A stretch of DNA of 64,000 nucleotides from Kribbella steppae (GTDB lineage: Bacteria > Actinomycetota > Actinomycetes > Propionibacteriales > Kribbellaceae): NCBI RefSeq assembly GCF_004342025.1, contig NZ_SLWN01000020.1, positions 1 through 64,000 on the forward strand, read 5' to 3'. The first letter of the stretch is position 1; each line of letters starts with the position of its first letter. This document shows, one piece after another, positions 42,867 to 52,705 of this stretch. The position numbers were made by a program, and so were the translations under genes. Under the pieces are notes generated by a model. That model did not search any database. It was given only the letters and a program-made list of their open reading frames with translations, and was not told where the DNA came from.

Positions 42867-45002
42867 TCAAGAGAGGAGAGTGGAGTTGCTCGCGGGTGAG
42901 CGGAGACTTCCGTAGCGTTCCATCCTTTGCCAGCGCAGGCGAGAGCCGGCCAGCGCGGTGAAGACGGACTGGATGACGACCAGGTACATGAGCTGCCGGT
43001 AGACGAACTGCTGCAGCGGCAGTGTCCACAGTGGTCCAGCCCGCTCACCATCCAGGTGGAACGCGTAGCGACCCATAGCGAACTGCAACGCCAGGAAGCC
43101 CAGCCAGACCAGCCCCACCCGGAGCGGATCGAGGAAGAGCAGGCCGTAGAGGGCGAACACGTCGACCACCGGCGCCAGGAGCGGCAGTAGCACCTGGAAC
43201 ATCAGGAGGTAGCTCAGACCGCGTCGGCCGAGCTTACCGGCCTGACCGCGCTGCACCAACGCACCACGGTGCTTCCACATCGCCTGCAACGTCCCGTAGC
43301 ACCAGCGGTACCGCTGCCGCCACAGTGCACCCAGCGACGCCGGCGCCTCGGTCCACGCAACCGCACGCTCCTCGTAGACCACCCGCCACCCGTCCCGGCA
43401 CAGGGCCATCGTCAGGTCGGTGTCCTCCGCCAGTGTCACGTCACTGAGCCCGCCGATCCGGTCCAGAGCCGTACGACGGAAGCCGCCGACCGCGCCGGGC
43501 ACGGTCGGCATGCACTCGGCCAGGTCGAACAACCGCCGGTCCAGGTTGAAGCCGACCACGTATTCGATGTGCTGCCAGCGACCCAGCAGGCCGCGCCGGT
43601 TGCCAACCTTCGCATTACCCGACACGGCACCGACGGACGGGTCGGCGAAGGGCTGGATCAGCATGCGGACGGCGTCGGGTTCGAACACGGTGTCGCCGTC
43701 GACCATCACGATCAGGTCGAAGTGTGCGGCCTGCAACCCGGTGTTGAGGGCGACCGGCTTCCCCGCGTTCCGCTGCCGGATCACCCGGACGCCGGGAATG
43801 CGCATCGCCTCGACGATCTCCGCCGTACCGTCGGTCGAACCGTCGTCGACGACGATCACCTCGATCGGATGGTCGGACGCGACCAGCGACCGGATCGCCG
43901 CTTCGATCCCCGCGCTCTCGTTGTACGCCGGGACGATCACGCTGACCGGCTCCGTCACCGGGTCACCCCACGTCCAGTCCCGTTGCCGGGCGTGCCGCCG
44001 TGCCGCGACCACGGTGGTGATAGCGCGAAGCACGCTCAGCGCGCCCGCGGCGTACAGGAACCACGTCAGCAGGGTCAGTACGCCGTCACTGATCCGCAGC
44101 GCCCAGATGGCCGCCAGGCCACGCCCACGCTCGACCAGACTGGCCTTGTGCACGGGCTGCGGCAGCCCCACGGAGTCGCTCACGGTCGCGAACTTGAACC
44201 CACGCGCCTTCAGCGTCGGGATCAACTTGGCCAGCGCGGCCACGGTCTCGCTCCGGTCGCCACCCGCGTCGTGCATCAGGAGCACCTGCCCCGCGGTCCC
44301 GCGCGGCATCGAGTTGGCGATCACCTTCGTGGTTCCCGGTCGCCGCCAGTCCTTGCTGTCCTGTGTGCTCAGCACGGTCAGGTAGCCGGCCTGGCGAGCC
44401 GCCTCGATCGAGGTCCAATCGGCGTTGGTCAGCGCGTTCGCCTCGGACGAGTACGGCGGTCGCAGCAGCGGCGTACTCATCCCGGTCGCACCGGCCAGGA
44501 TCAGCTGGCTCTGCCGCAGCTCGAGCGATCGGCGCCAGCCGGCCGCCGTACTCAGGTTCGCGTGCGTGAACGTGTGCACGCCGATTTGGTGGCCTTCAGC
44601 AACAATCCGGCGGGCGATCTCCGGGTGGGCGGCGACCTCGGTGCCGACGACGAAGAACGTCGCCTTGACCTTCTGCGCCTTGAGCAGGTCGAGCACCTTC
44701 GGGGTCCAGACCGGATCCGGGCCGTCGTCGAAGGTCAGCGCGATGGTGCGAGCCGCGGGACGGACCGTGCGGACGTCGGCAGGTCGCGCGTCGATCACCG
44801 GGCCGCCGTCGACGACCTTCCGCGGTACGGCGCCGTCCGGACCGCCGGCCACGGCTGCGCCGTCGGGCTCGGTGCCGAACATGTGATGCGTGTAGCCGTG
44901 CAGAACCAGCATGCTCGACAGACAGACGAGCAGCATGGTCAGCACGACCCAGTGGGTGCGCAGTGGGACGGGTTTCGCGCGTCGCGCGACCGGACGACTC
45001 AC
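42867..45002 (-). CDS. Bifunctional polysaccharide deacetylase / GT2 membrane protein
   Basis: This 711-residue fusion has an N-terminal TM helix (about 18-35), an extracytoplasmic NodB polysaccharide deacetylase domain (about 85-280; metal motif TFDDGPD at 90-96 and a later HTFTH), and a linking TM segment. It continues with a cytoplasmic GT2 synthase domain (about 375-600; VPAYNES, VVVDDGSTDGT, VMVDGD, AEDTDL and RQRYRW) and C-terminal TM helices. The GT2 half resembles hyaluronan/chitin-type synthases, so it probably makes and de-N-acetylates an amino-sugar polymer. A Pro/Thr-rich partner is encoded just upstream (ATGA overlap). Confidence 0.9.
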   Translation of the reverse strand: MSRPVARRAKPVPLRTHWVVLTMLLVCLSSMLVLHGYTHHMFGTEPDGAAVAGGPDGAVPRKVVDGGPVIDARPADVRTVRPAARTIALTFDDGPDPVWTPKVLDLLKAQKVKATFFVVGTEVAAHPEIARRIVAEGHQIGVHTFTHANLSTAAGWRRSLELRQSQLILAGATGMSTPLLRPPYSSEANALTNADWTSIEAARQAGYLTVLSTQDSKDWRRPGTTKVIANSMPRGTAGQVLLMHDAGGDRSETVAALAKLIPTLKARGFKFATVSDSVGLPQPVHKASLVERGRGLAAIWALRISDGVLTLLTWFLYAAGALSVLRAITTVVAARRHARQRDWTWGDPVTEPVSVIVPAYNESAGIEAAIRSLVASDHPIEVIVVDDGSTDGTAEIVEAMRIPGVRVIRQRNAGKPVALNTGLQAAHFDLIVMVDGDTVFEPDAVRMLIQPFADPSVGAVSGNAKVGNRRGLLGRWQHIEYVVGFNLDRRLFDLAECMPTVPGAVGGFRRTALDRIGGLSDVTLAEDTDLTMALCRDGWRVVYEERAVAWTEAPASLGALWRQRYRWCYGTLQAMWKHRGALVQRGQAGKLGRRGLSYLLMFQVLLPLLAPVVDVFALYGLLFLDPLRVGLVWLGFLALQFAMGRYAFHLDGERAGPLWTLPLQQFVYRQLMYLVVIQSVFTALAGSRLRWQRMERYGSLRSPASNSTLLS

Positions 45003-45475
45003 GGCCTGGGCGGTGACTTCGTCCGACCAGGCGGCACGGTCGGCTTGTTGCTGGCGTGTGCGGTGGTGGGTTTACCCGGTGGGGTGGTGGGTGATCCGGT
45101 CACCGGGGTGGTCGGTGCGATCGTCGGGGTGGGTACGACGGTGGGCGTGCTGCTCGGGACCGGCGTACTACTCGAAGCCGGTGTGCTCGTCGGCTCGGTT
45201 GCGCCTTCCGGCGTCACGGCCGGCTCGTTCGGACGCTCGGACTGCACGGCGGCCGACCCGGGCGTCACCAGCGGTTTCTCGACCGCCGGCTTGCCGGCCT
45301 CCGGCAACGGAACCAGCGGAGTGTCCAGACTCGGTCCACCGAGCAGACTGCTGACCAGCAGGATCAGGTAACCCACAACAGGTACGGCGAGAAACGCACC
45401 GCCCCGACGGATGGCTCGATGGCGACGCCCGGTCGAGTCCAAGAAAACCGGCCGCCGGACGGAGGGCGACTTCAC
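44999..45475 (-). CDS. Membrane-anchored Pro/Thr/Ser-rich protein
   Basis: This 158-residue protein has a basic cytoplasmic N-terminus, one TM helix (about 27-47, AFLAVPVVGYLILLVSSLLG) and a 110-residue extracellular tail rich in Pro, Thr and Ser (repeats of PTxxP), like a wall-spanning stalk. No catalytic domain. Its stop overlaps the start of the deacetylase-GT2 gene (ATGA), which implies a joint job, perhaps anchoring or guiding the polysaccharide through the cell wall. Function is unproven. Bases 45476-45619 contain no gene I can support. Confidence 0.75.
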   Translation of the reverse strand: MKSPSVRRPVFLDSTGRRHRAIRRGGAFLAVPVVGYLILLVSSLLGGPSLDTPLVPLPEAGKPAVEKPLVTPGSAAVQSERPNEPAVTPEGATEPTSTPASSSTPVPSSTPTVVPTPTIAPTTPVTGSPTTPPGKPTTAHASNKPTVPPGRTKSPPRP

Positions 45476-45619
45476 AAGCGCGAGATCTTACTAGCCTCAC
45501 CGGTACTCCAAAACCCACCCCGGTGCGTCAAACGCTTGCATCACAAGACTTTCGTCGCGCGATCGCGAACAACACCTCAGGCGTGCGGATCTGTCGGGGG
45601 CGGATGAGGGGGCAGGTGA

Positions 45620-46111
45620 TCACGCGCGGGCGGGCGCGATACGCGTCGCCTCGAGGAGCAGGGTGAAGAGGCGCTCGGGGCCTCTGGCGTCGGGGTCGAG
45701 GGCCTTGGTGACGAGGTGCTCGTCGGCTGGGAGGCCGGCCTGGGTGGTCCAGGCGAGGAACGACTGCACAGTTGTTGCGAGCGGGATCCCGTCGTCGGGC
45801 ATTTCGTAGGAGTCGATCGCCATGGACTTGGCGAGAGTGCCCGACCAGGTGGAGCCCTGCGGGTCGGCGGCGGCGACGGGGCCGCAGTCGCTGTCGAGGA
45901 TGAAGGCCGCAAGGGCGGGATGGCCGGTGGTCTTGGCGAGGAGTTGTGCGCCGATCAGTGGGTTCTCGTTCGCTCCGGCGACCCAGGCCTGTTGCCAGCC
46001 GTCGTGAAGTGGCTCGACCCGGAGGTATTCGTCGCCGAAGGTGGCCAGTTCGTCCAGTTCGTCCAGTTGTCCGTCGCTCTTGGCCGCGACGAGCTAGCCC
46101 CAGTAGCCCAT
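45620..46111 (-). pseudogene. Hypothetical protein gene with in-frame TAG at codon 6
   Basis: The frame starts ATG (46109-46111) with AGGGTG upstream and reads MGYWG, then TAG (46094-46096), then continues open for 157 residues (LVAAKSDGQLDELDELATFG to TRIAPARA). MGYWGY-type openings followed by LVxAxSD are what I would expect for this hypothetical family, so TAG probably replaced a Tyr codon. Only internal starts such as ATG 45823 (67 residues) remain. Either a recent nonsense mutation, a sequencing error, or suppression; the rest of the frame is undamaged. Function unknown. Confidence 0.7.
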
Positions 46112-46275
46112 CGCAGCACCCTATAGCCGCGGACGACGGCCCTTCGACGAACCGGTCGCCTGGTCCGACTGATCGATCGGGTGCGCCGGGCCGCCGCAGT
46201 ACGCGGTCCAGCGCACCGCAATGAACACTCGGGAGCAAAACAGACCGGGATGCCTCCTTCAGGACCTTGGGTGGC

Positions 46276-46287
46276 TACTGTCGTCTG
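46276..46287 (+). promoter_or_regulatory. treX: Leaderless -10 box of the treXYZ operon
   Basis: TACTGT (46276-46281) ends six bases before the GTG at 46288, and there is no Shine-Dalgarno between them. This spacing fits a leaderless mRNA that begins at the start codon. No clear -35 element is visible. The rest of 46112-46275 shows no other feature I can support. Confidence 0.45.
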
Positions 46288-48405
46288 GTGCAGAAATGGC
46301 CTGGCCGTCCTTACCCCCTCGGAGCCACCTACGACGGCTCCGGGACGAACTTCGCGGTGTTCTCGGAGGTAGCTGAGCGAGTAGATCTGGCCCTGATCGG
46401 CGACGACGGGTCCGAGCAGTTGGTGCAGCTGACCGAGGTGGACGGTTTCGTCTGGCACGGGTACCTGCCGGCGGTGCAGCCGGGCCAGCGGTACGGGTTC
46501 CGGGTGCACGGGCCGTACAACCCGGCCGAGGGGCATCGGTGCAACCCGTCCAAGCTGCTGCTGGACCCGTATGCGAAGGCCATCGACGGGCAGGTCGACG
46601 GCGACGAGTCGCTGTTCAGCTACCGGTTCGCGAAACCGGACGAGCTGAACACGATGGACAACCGCGAGCACACCATGCTGTCGGTGGTGACGAACCCGTT
46701 CTTCGACTGGGGCAACGACCGCCCGCCGGGGCACGCGTACCACGAGACGGTCATCTACGAGGCGCACGTGAAGGGTCTGACCAAGACCCACCCGGCGCTG
46801 CCGGAGGAGATCCGCGGCACGTACGCCGGGATCGGGCACCCGGCGATCATCGAGCACCTGAAGGAGCTCGGGGTGACCGCGATCGAGCTGATGCCGGTCC
46901 ACCAGTTCGCCCAGGACGGGCACCTGCAGGAGCGGGGCCTGTCCAACTACTGGGGCTACAACACGATCGGCTTCTTCGCCCCGCACAACGCCTACTCCTC
47001 GCTGGGCGGGCGCGGCCAGCAGGTGACCGAGTTCAAGACGATGGTGCAGGCGCTGCACGAGGCCGACATCGAGGTCATCCTCGACGTCGTCTACAACCAC
47101 ACCGCCGAGGGGAACGAGTTCGGCCCGACGCTGTCGTTCAAGGGCATCGACAACGCGGCGTACTACCGGCTGGTGGACGCCGACAAGCGGCACTACTACG
47201 ACACCACCGGCACCGGGAACAGCCTGCTGATGCGGCACCCGCACGTGCTGCAGCTGATCATGGACTCGCTGCGTTACTGGGTCACCGAGATGCACGTGGA
47301 CGGATTCCGGTTCGATCTCGCGTCGACGCTGGCCCGCCAGTTCCATGAGGTGGACCGGCTGTCGGCGTTCTTCGACCTGGTCCAGCAGGACCCGGTGGTG
47401 AGCCAGGTCAAGCTGATCGCCGAGCCGTGGGACGTCGGCGACGGCGGCTATCAGGTGGGCAACTTCCCGCCGCTGTGGACCGAGTGGAACGGCAAGTACC
47501 GCGACACCGTCCGCGACTTCTGGCGCGGTGAGAAGTACACGCTGGCCGAGTTCGGCTCGCGGCTGACCGGCTCGTCGGACCTGTACCGCGACGACAGCCG
47601 CCGCCCGCTGGCGAGCATCAACTTCGTCACCGCCCACGACGGCTTCACGCTGCGCGACCTCGTCTCCTACAACGAGAAGCACAACGAGGCGAATGGCGAA
47701 GGCGGCAAGGACGGGGAGAGTCACAACCGGTCCTGGAACTGCGGCGCCGAGGGCGAGACCGACGATGCCGCCGTGCTCGCGTTGCGGACCAAGCAGCAGC
47801 GCAACTTCCTGGCCACGTTGCTGATCTCGCAGGGGGTTCCGATGCTCGCCCACGGCGACGAGCTCGGCCGGACCCAGTCGGGTAACAACAACGTCTACTG
47901 CCAGGACAACGAACTCGCCTGGGTGAACTGGGACCTCACCGAGGAGCAGCAGGACCTGCTGGAGTTCACCGGTGCGCTGGTCCGGTTGCGCAACGAGCAC
48001 CCGGTGTTCCGGCGCCGCCGGTTCTTCCACGGCGACACGGGGGTCGACGGGCTCGGCGACCTGGTCTGGTTCACCCCCGACGGTCAGGAGATGCAGAACG
48101 GCGACTGGAGCCGCGACGACGCCCGCGCGGTGGCCGTTTTCCTCAACGGTGACGCCATCTCGGAGCCGGATCCGCGCGGCGAGCCGGTGGTGGACGACTC
48201 GTTCCTGATCCTGCTGAACAGTAACGACGAGGCGCAGGACTTCCTGCTGCCCGTGAAGGAGTACGGCGAAGTGTGGTCCGTGGTGGTGGACACCATCAGG
48301 CCGACCGGTCGTGCCGAGGGGGGCGAGCACGCCGCGGGCAGCACCATCCGGATCGAGGCCCACGGCATGCTGGTCCTGACCCGGCCCCGGCGGGCCGCCG
48401 GATGA
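46288..48405 (+). CDS. treX: Glycogen debranching enzyme TreX/GlgX
   Basis: This 705-residue GH13 isoamylase-type enzyme hydrolyses alpha-1,6 branches in glycogen, releasing linear maltodextrins. It has an N-terminal CBM48 domain (WPGRPYPLGATYDGSGTNFAVFS) and catalytic segments GFRFDLAS (nucleophile Asp), LIAEPWDVG (acid Glu) and TAHDGFTLRDLVSYN (Asp). I place the start at GTG 46288, matching the family N-terminus and a leaderless promoter; a TTG at 46267 is possible. Its stop overlaps treY, giving the substrate chain to the next two enzymes. Confidence 0.92.
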   Translation: MQKWPGRPYPLGATYDGSGTNFAVFSEVAERVDLALIGDDGSEQLVQLTEVDGFVWHGYLPAVQPGQRYGFRVHGPYNPAEGHRCNPSKLLLDPYAKAIDGQVDGDESLFSYRFAKPDELNTMDNREHTMLSVVTNPFFDWGNDRPPGHAYHETVIYEAHVKGLTKTHPALPEEIRGTYAGIGHPAIIEHLKELGVTAIELMPVHQFAQDGHLQERGLSNYWGYNTIGFFAPHNAYSSLGGRGQQVTEFKTMVQALHEADIEVILDVVYNHTAEGNEFGPTLSFKGIDNAAYYRLVDADKRHYYDTTGTGNSLLMRHPHVLQLIMDSLRYWVTEMHVDGFRFDLASTLARQFHEVDRLSAFFDLVQQDPVVSQVKLIAEPWDVGDGGYQVGNFPPLWTEWNGKYRDTVRDFWRGEKYTLAEFGSRLTGSSDLYRDDSRRPLASINFVTAHDGFTLRDLVSYNEKHNEANGEGGKDGESHNRSWNCGAEGETDDAAVLALRTKQQRNFLATLLISQGVPMLAHGDELGRTQSGNNNVYCQDNELAWVNWDLTEEQQDLLEFTGALVRLRNEHPVFRRRRFFHGDTGVDGLGDLVWFTPDGQEMQNGDWSRDDARAVAVFLNGDAISEPDPRGEPVVDDSFLILLNSNDEAQDFLLPVKEYGEVWSVVVDTIRPTGRAEGGEHAAGSTIRIEAHGMLVLTRPRRAAG

Positions 48406-50807
48406 CAAGGGTCCCGCAGGCCACCTATCGGTTGCAGTTGCGCGCCGAGTTCGGGTTCGACGACGCCGCCACGGTGGTGCCGTACCTGCACGGCCTCGGG
48501 ATCTCCCACGCCTACCTGTCCCCGATCCTCCAAGCGGCGCCCGGCTCCACCCACGGGTACGACGTGGTGGACCACAGCCGCCTGTCCGAACCGGCCGGTG
48601 GCCGCGCCGCGTTCGACCGGCTCGCGACACGGCTGGCAGATCACCGCATGGGCGCCGTGGCGGACGTCGTACCGAACCACGTCGCAGTGCCGACGCCGGC
48701 TCGGCTCAACAAGGCACTGTGGTCGGTGCTGCGGGATGGGCCTGGGTCGCCGTACGCGGAGTGGTTCGACGTCGACTGGGGTTCGGGGAACCAGCCGTTG
48801 CTGATGGCGGTGCTCGGTCAGCGCATCGGCAAGGTGCTGGCGGATGACGAGTTGTCGGTCGACGGCGACGTACTGCGGTACTACGAGCACGAGTACCCGT
48901 TGCGGCCGGGGACAGAGGATCTGCCGATCGCAGAGCTCGTGACCGAGCAGTGGTACCGCCTGGCGCACTGGCGGGTCGCTGACGAGGAACTGAACTACCG
49001 ACGCTTCTTCGACGTCGACACACTCGCCGCCGTCCGAGTTGAGACGCAGGAGGTCTTCGAGGCCACTCACGAGCTACTGCTCTCGTTGTTGCATGAGGGC
49101 AAGCTCAACGGCTTCCGCATCGACCACCCGGACGGTCTCGCCGACCCACGTGGGTACCTGCGCCGGCTGGCCGAGCGCACCGGTGGTGCGTGGGTCGTGG
49201 TGGAGAAGATCCTCGAAGGCGACGAGGAGCTCCCACGCGACTGGCCCTGCGCCGGCACCACCGGGTACGACGCTCTACTGCGAGTCGGAGGTCTCTTCGT
49301 CGACCCGGCCGGTGCTGCACCGCTGGCAGCCTTCCACTCCGAGCTGACCGGTGAGCCGGCCGACTTCAGCCCGGTCGTAGAGGAGGCCAAACGGGAGGTC
49401 GTGAAGCACGGGCAGTACGCCGAGGTGCACCGGCTGGTGGAGTTGCTGGCCCGCATCTGCCAGGACGACGTGCGTCTGCGTGACCACACTCGTCGTGCGT
49501 TCCACGAGGTGGTCGTGGAGCTACTCGTCCACTTCGAGATCTACCGGGCGTACGTCGTACCGGGGGAGCAGCCTGGACCGGCAGCGATTCGTGCACTGGA
49601 GCGTGCGGCCGAGAAGGCGCGGGAGAAGCTGGACGAGGACCGGCAGGAGACGCTGGACGTCGTACTGCACCTGCTGCTCGGCCGGGAGACCGGTACGGCG
49701 AGCAGGATCGACGAGCACGCGCGGCACGAGCTGATCATCCGGTTCCAGCAGACGTGTGGTCCGGTGATGGCCAAGGGGGTCGAGGACACCGCGTTCTACC
49801 GGTGGTTCCGGCTCTCGTCGCTCAACGAGGTCGGTGGGGATCCGGAGCACTTCGGCGTGACTCCGGAGGAGTTCCACGCCTTCGCATCCCGGCTGAACCA
49901 GCACTGGCCGAAGACGATGACCACGCTCTCCACACATGACACGAAGCGATCCGAGGACGTGCGGGCCCGGCTCGGTGTGCTGTCCGAACAGCCTGCTGCC
50001 TGGTCGGAGGCAGTCCGGGAGTGGCGGCGGCTGTCGGAGGACCACCGGAGTCCGTTGCTCGACGGCAGCACGGAGTACCTGTTCTGGCAGACGCTCTTCG
50101 GCACCTGGGACGACGGCCCGATCCCAGAGGAACGCATGCAGGCCTATCTCCTCAAGGCGATCCGCGAAGCCAAACGCCACACCACCTGGACGTCTCAGGA
50201 CGAGGAGTACGAAGAGGCAGTCTCCACCTTCACCACCGCGGTCCTCGCCGACACAGCCGTTCTGGAGTCGGTACGACGCTTTGCCGCACGGCAGACCGAG
50301 TTCGTCAGGGCGGCCACGCTCGGCCAGAAGCTGGTCCAGCTGACGATGCCCGGCGTACCGGATGTCTACCAGGGCACCGAGTTGGTCGACCTGTCGCTCG
50401 TGGACCCGGACAACCGGCGGCCCGTCGACTACCAGCACCGGATCGACCGCCTGCGACGTCTCGACGACGGCGCCAAACCGGCCAACCTCTCCGACGAGAA
50501 GCTACTGGTCACGTCGAGAGCGCTCCGCATCCGCCGGCAGTACCCGGACGCCTTCACCGGCACGTACACCCCACTGCCGACCTCCAACGGACATGCGGTC
50601 GCCTTCGCCCGCGGCGACGCGGTCATCACGGTGGCAACCCGCCTTCCCGCCGCACTGCATCGGCTGGGCGGCTGGGGCGAGAGCACGGTCGTCCTGCCGA
50701 GTGGTGAGTGGAAGAACGTGTTGACCGGCCGCGTCGTGGGTAGTGGATCAGCCCGCATCCAGGAGCTGCTGGAAGACCTCCCGGTGGCCCTGCTCGTAGG
50801 GAGCTGA
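48402..50807 (+). CDS. treY: Maltooligosyl trehalose synthase TreY
   Basis: This 801-residue enzyme isomerises the reducing end of a maltodextrin to give maltooligosyl trehalose. Recognisable parts are ATYRLQLRAEFGFDDAATVVPYL, SPILQAAPGSTHGYDVVDH, the catalytic FRIDHPDGLADP, VVVEKILEGDEELP and the late STHDTKRSEDVRARL. The length is usual for the family. The ATG overlaps the treX stop by 4 bases, and the treZ ATG follows its stop directly, so the three are made together. Confidence 0.95.
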   Translation: MTRVPQATYRLQLRAEFGFDDAATVVPYLHGLGISHAYLSPILQAAPGSTHGYDVVDHSRLSEPAGGRAAFDRLATRLADHRMGAVADVVPNHVAVPTPARLNKALWSVLRDGPGSPYAEWFDVDWGSGNQPLLMAVLGQRIGKVLADDELSVDGDVLRYYEHEYPLRPGTEDLPIAELVTEQWYRLAHWRVADEELNYRRFFDVDTLAAVRVETQEVFEATHELLLSLLHEGKLNGFRIDHPDGLADPRGYLRRLAERTGGAWVVVEKILEGDEELPRDWPCAGTTGYDALLRVGGLFVDPAGAAPLAAFHSELTGEPADFSPVVEEAKREVVKHGQYAEVHRLVELLARICQDDVRLRDHTRRAFHEVVVELLVHFEIYRAYVVPGEQPGPAAIRALERAAEKAREKLDEDRQETLDVVLHLLLGRETGTASRIDEHARHELIIRFQQTCGPVMAKGVEDTAFYRWFRLSSLNEVGGDPEHFGVTPEEFHAFASRLNQHWPKTMTTLSTHDTKRSEDVRARLGVLSEQPAAWSEAVREWRRLSEDHRSPLLDGSTEYLFWQTLFGTWDDGPIPEERMQAYLLKAIREAKRHTTWTSQDEEYEEAVSTFTTAVLADTAVLESVRRFAARQTEFVRAATLGQKLVQLTMPGVPDVYQGTELVDLSLVDPDNRRPVDYQHRIDRLRRLDDGAKPANLSDEKLLVTSRALRIRRQYPDAFTGTYTPLPTSNGHAVAFARGDAVITVATRLPAALHRLGGWGESTVVLPSGEWKNVLTGRVVGSGSARIQELLEDLPVALLVGS

Positions 50808-52535
50808 ATGCACACCTTCCGCGTCTGGGCGCCTGCCGCCTCGTCCGTCGACCTGGTGCTCCGGGACGGCACTCTGCCCATGCGCTGGGCGGACGACGGC
50901 TGGTGGCAGCGGGACGTGGTCGAGGCCCGACACGGCTCGGACTACGCGTACACGGTCGACGGGACCGGGCCGCTGCCGGATCCGCGCAGTGCTTGGCAGC
51001 CGGACGGCGTACATGGGTTCAGCCGGGTGTTCGACGAGGACCGCTTCCGTTGGACGGACAGCGAGTGGGCTGGGCGGGATGTGCGGGGCTCTGTGTTCTA
51101 CGAGTTGCACATCGGCACGTTCACGCCGGAAGGAACGCTCGAGGCGGCCGCCGGGCATCTGGACTACCTGGTGGCGCTCGGCGTCGAGGTCGTCTCGCTG
51201 ATGCCGGTCGCTGCCTTCCCGGGGCGGCACGGCTGGGGGTACGACGGTGTGCATCTCTACACCGTCCATGAGCCGTACGGCGGGCCGGAAGCGCTGCAGC
51301 GGTTCGTGAATCGCTGCCACGAGGTCGGCCTGGCTGTCTGCCTCGACGTCGTCTACAACCATCTCGGACCGAGTGGGAATCGGCTAGGCGAGTTCGGGCC
51401 GTACTTCACCGACCGGCACACCACACCGTGGGGTCCGGCGGTCAACCTCGACGACACGGGCAGCACTGAGGTACGCCGGTGGATCTGTGACAACGCACTG
51501 CGGTGGTTCCGGTCGTTCCACCTCGACGCTCTGCGGCTCGACGCCGTACATGCGCTGGCTGACGACAGTCCGACGCATCTGCTGGCTCAGCTGTCGTCCG
51601 AGACCGCGGAGCTGTCGAAGCAGCTCGGCCGGCCGCTCGGGCTGGTGGCCGAGTCGGACCTCAATGACCCGCGCATGGTCGAGCCCGTGGACGAGGGCGG
51701 GCTGGGCATGACCGCGCAGTGGAGTGACGACTTCCACCATGCGCTGCACACGCTCCTGACCGGTGAGCGCGCCGGGTACTACGTGGACTTCGGTGAGCCC
51801 GGGGTGTTCGCCAAGACGCTGACCCAGGTGTTCCTGCACGACGGGTCGTATTCCACCTTCCGCGGCAAGGACTGGGGACGTCCCGTCGACCCGGCCCGGC
51901 ACCGCGGTGGCGAGTTCCTCGCGTACACCTCGAACCACGACCAGGTCGGCAACCGCGCGCTCGGCGACCGGCCCGCGCTGACGACCGGCCAGCTCGCGAT
52001 CGGCGCTGCGCTCGTGCTCACCTCGCCGTACACGCCGATGCTGTTCATGGGTGAGGAGTGGGGCGCCTCGACGCCCTGGCGCTACTTCACCGACCACGAC
52101 GAACCCGAGCTGGCCGAGGCAGTCCGGACCGGTCGTCGGCGGGAGTTCGCGGCGCACGGCTGGGACGCCGAGGAGATCCCGGACCCGCAGGACCCGGAGA
52201 CCTGGCGCAGTTCCGTCCTCGACTGGTCCGAGCACGACGAGCCACCCCACAACGAACTGTTCGCCTGGTACCGCGACCTACTCGCACTTCGCGCCCGGAC
52301 GCCGGACCTCCACGACGACCGGCTGGACTCGGTCGGCATCGCGTACGACGCCGACGGCGACTGGCTCGTGGTCACCCGCGGCCGCTTCCGGATCGTGGTG
52401 AACCTGGCCGCCGGCGAGGCCGTGGTGCCGCTCGACGGCGTCCCGACGTACCAGGTGATGGCCTTCGGTACGGCGGATCCCGTCACGGACGGTGTCCGGC
52501 AGTCCGGTCATGGCGTGGCCATCTTCGTGATCTGA
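50808..52535 (+). CDS. treZ: Maltooligosyl trehalose trehalohydrolase TreZ
   Basis: This 575-residue GH13 enzyme cleaves trehalose from maltooligosyl trehalose, completing the TreXYZ route. It has an N-terminal CBM48-like domain (MHTFRVWAPAASSVDLVL), GYDGVHLYTVHEPYGGP, LDALRLDAVHAL with the nucleophile Asp, LVAESDLNDPR with the acid Glu, and TSNHDQVGNRALGDR. The ATG starts at the base after the treY stop. Bases 52536-52705 after it hold no clear terminator. Confidence 0.95.
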   Translation: MHTFRVWAPAASSVDLVLRDGTLPMRWADDGWWQRDVVEARHGSDYAYTVDGTGPLPDPRSAWQPDGVHGFSRVFDEDRFRWTDSEWAGRDVRGSVFYELHIGTFTPEGTLEAAAGHLDYLVALGVEVVSLMPVAAFPGRHGWGYDGVHLYTVHEPYGGPEALQRFVNRCHEVGLAVCLDVVYNHLGPSGNRLGEFGPYFTDRHTTPWGPAVNLDDTGSTEVRRWICDNALRWFRSFHLDALRLDAVHALADDSPTHLLAQLSSETAELSKQLGRPLGLVAESDLNDPRMVEPVDEGGLGMTAQWSDDFHHALHTLLTGERAGYYVDFGEPGVFAKTLTQVFLHDGSYSTFRGKDWGRPVDPARHRGGEFLAYTSNHDQVGNRALGDRPALTTGQLAIGAALVLTSPYTPMLFMGEEWGASTPWRYFTDHDEPELAEAVRTGRRREFAAHGWDAEEIPDPQDPETWRSSVLDWSEHDEPPHNELFAWYRDLLALRARTPDLHDDRLDSVGIAYDADGDWLVVTRGRFRIVVNLAAGEAVVPLDGVPTYQVMAFGTADPVTDGVRQSGHGVAIFVI

Positions 52536-52705
52536 GACCATCAAGCATTAAACGGGTTGATGCAGGTTTGTGGGCGAATCGAACGCATCCGGCTGTTCGA
52601 ATCCGTTTGTCGATGGGGATTTCCGGAATTGCTTGTGTCATAGGCCACTCGTGCCGGACTGTGGAAACCGCCAGCAGGGGTCGCGGGGTTGACGGGAGGA
52701 CATAT

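Noticed and set aside
46046..46072. Short tandem repeat CAGTTCGTC x2-3
   Set aside because: It encodes LDELDEL in the hypothetical gene and is too short to call a repeat element or CRISPR.
45955..48630. Very long minus-strand open frame (891 codons) opposite treX
   Set aside because: It is an antisense shadow of treX created by GC-rich third positions; the translation is Arg/Val/Gly/Gln-rich without family motifs, while treX has full GH13 motifs.
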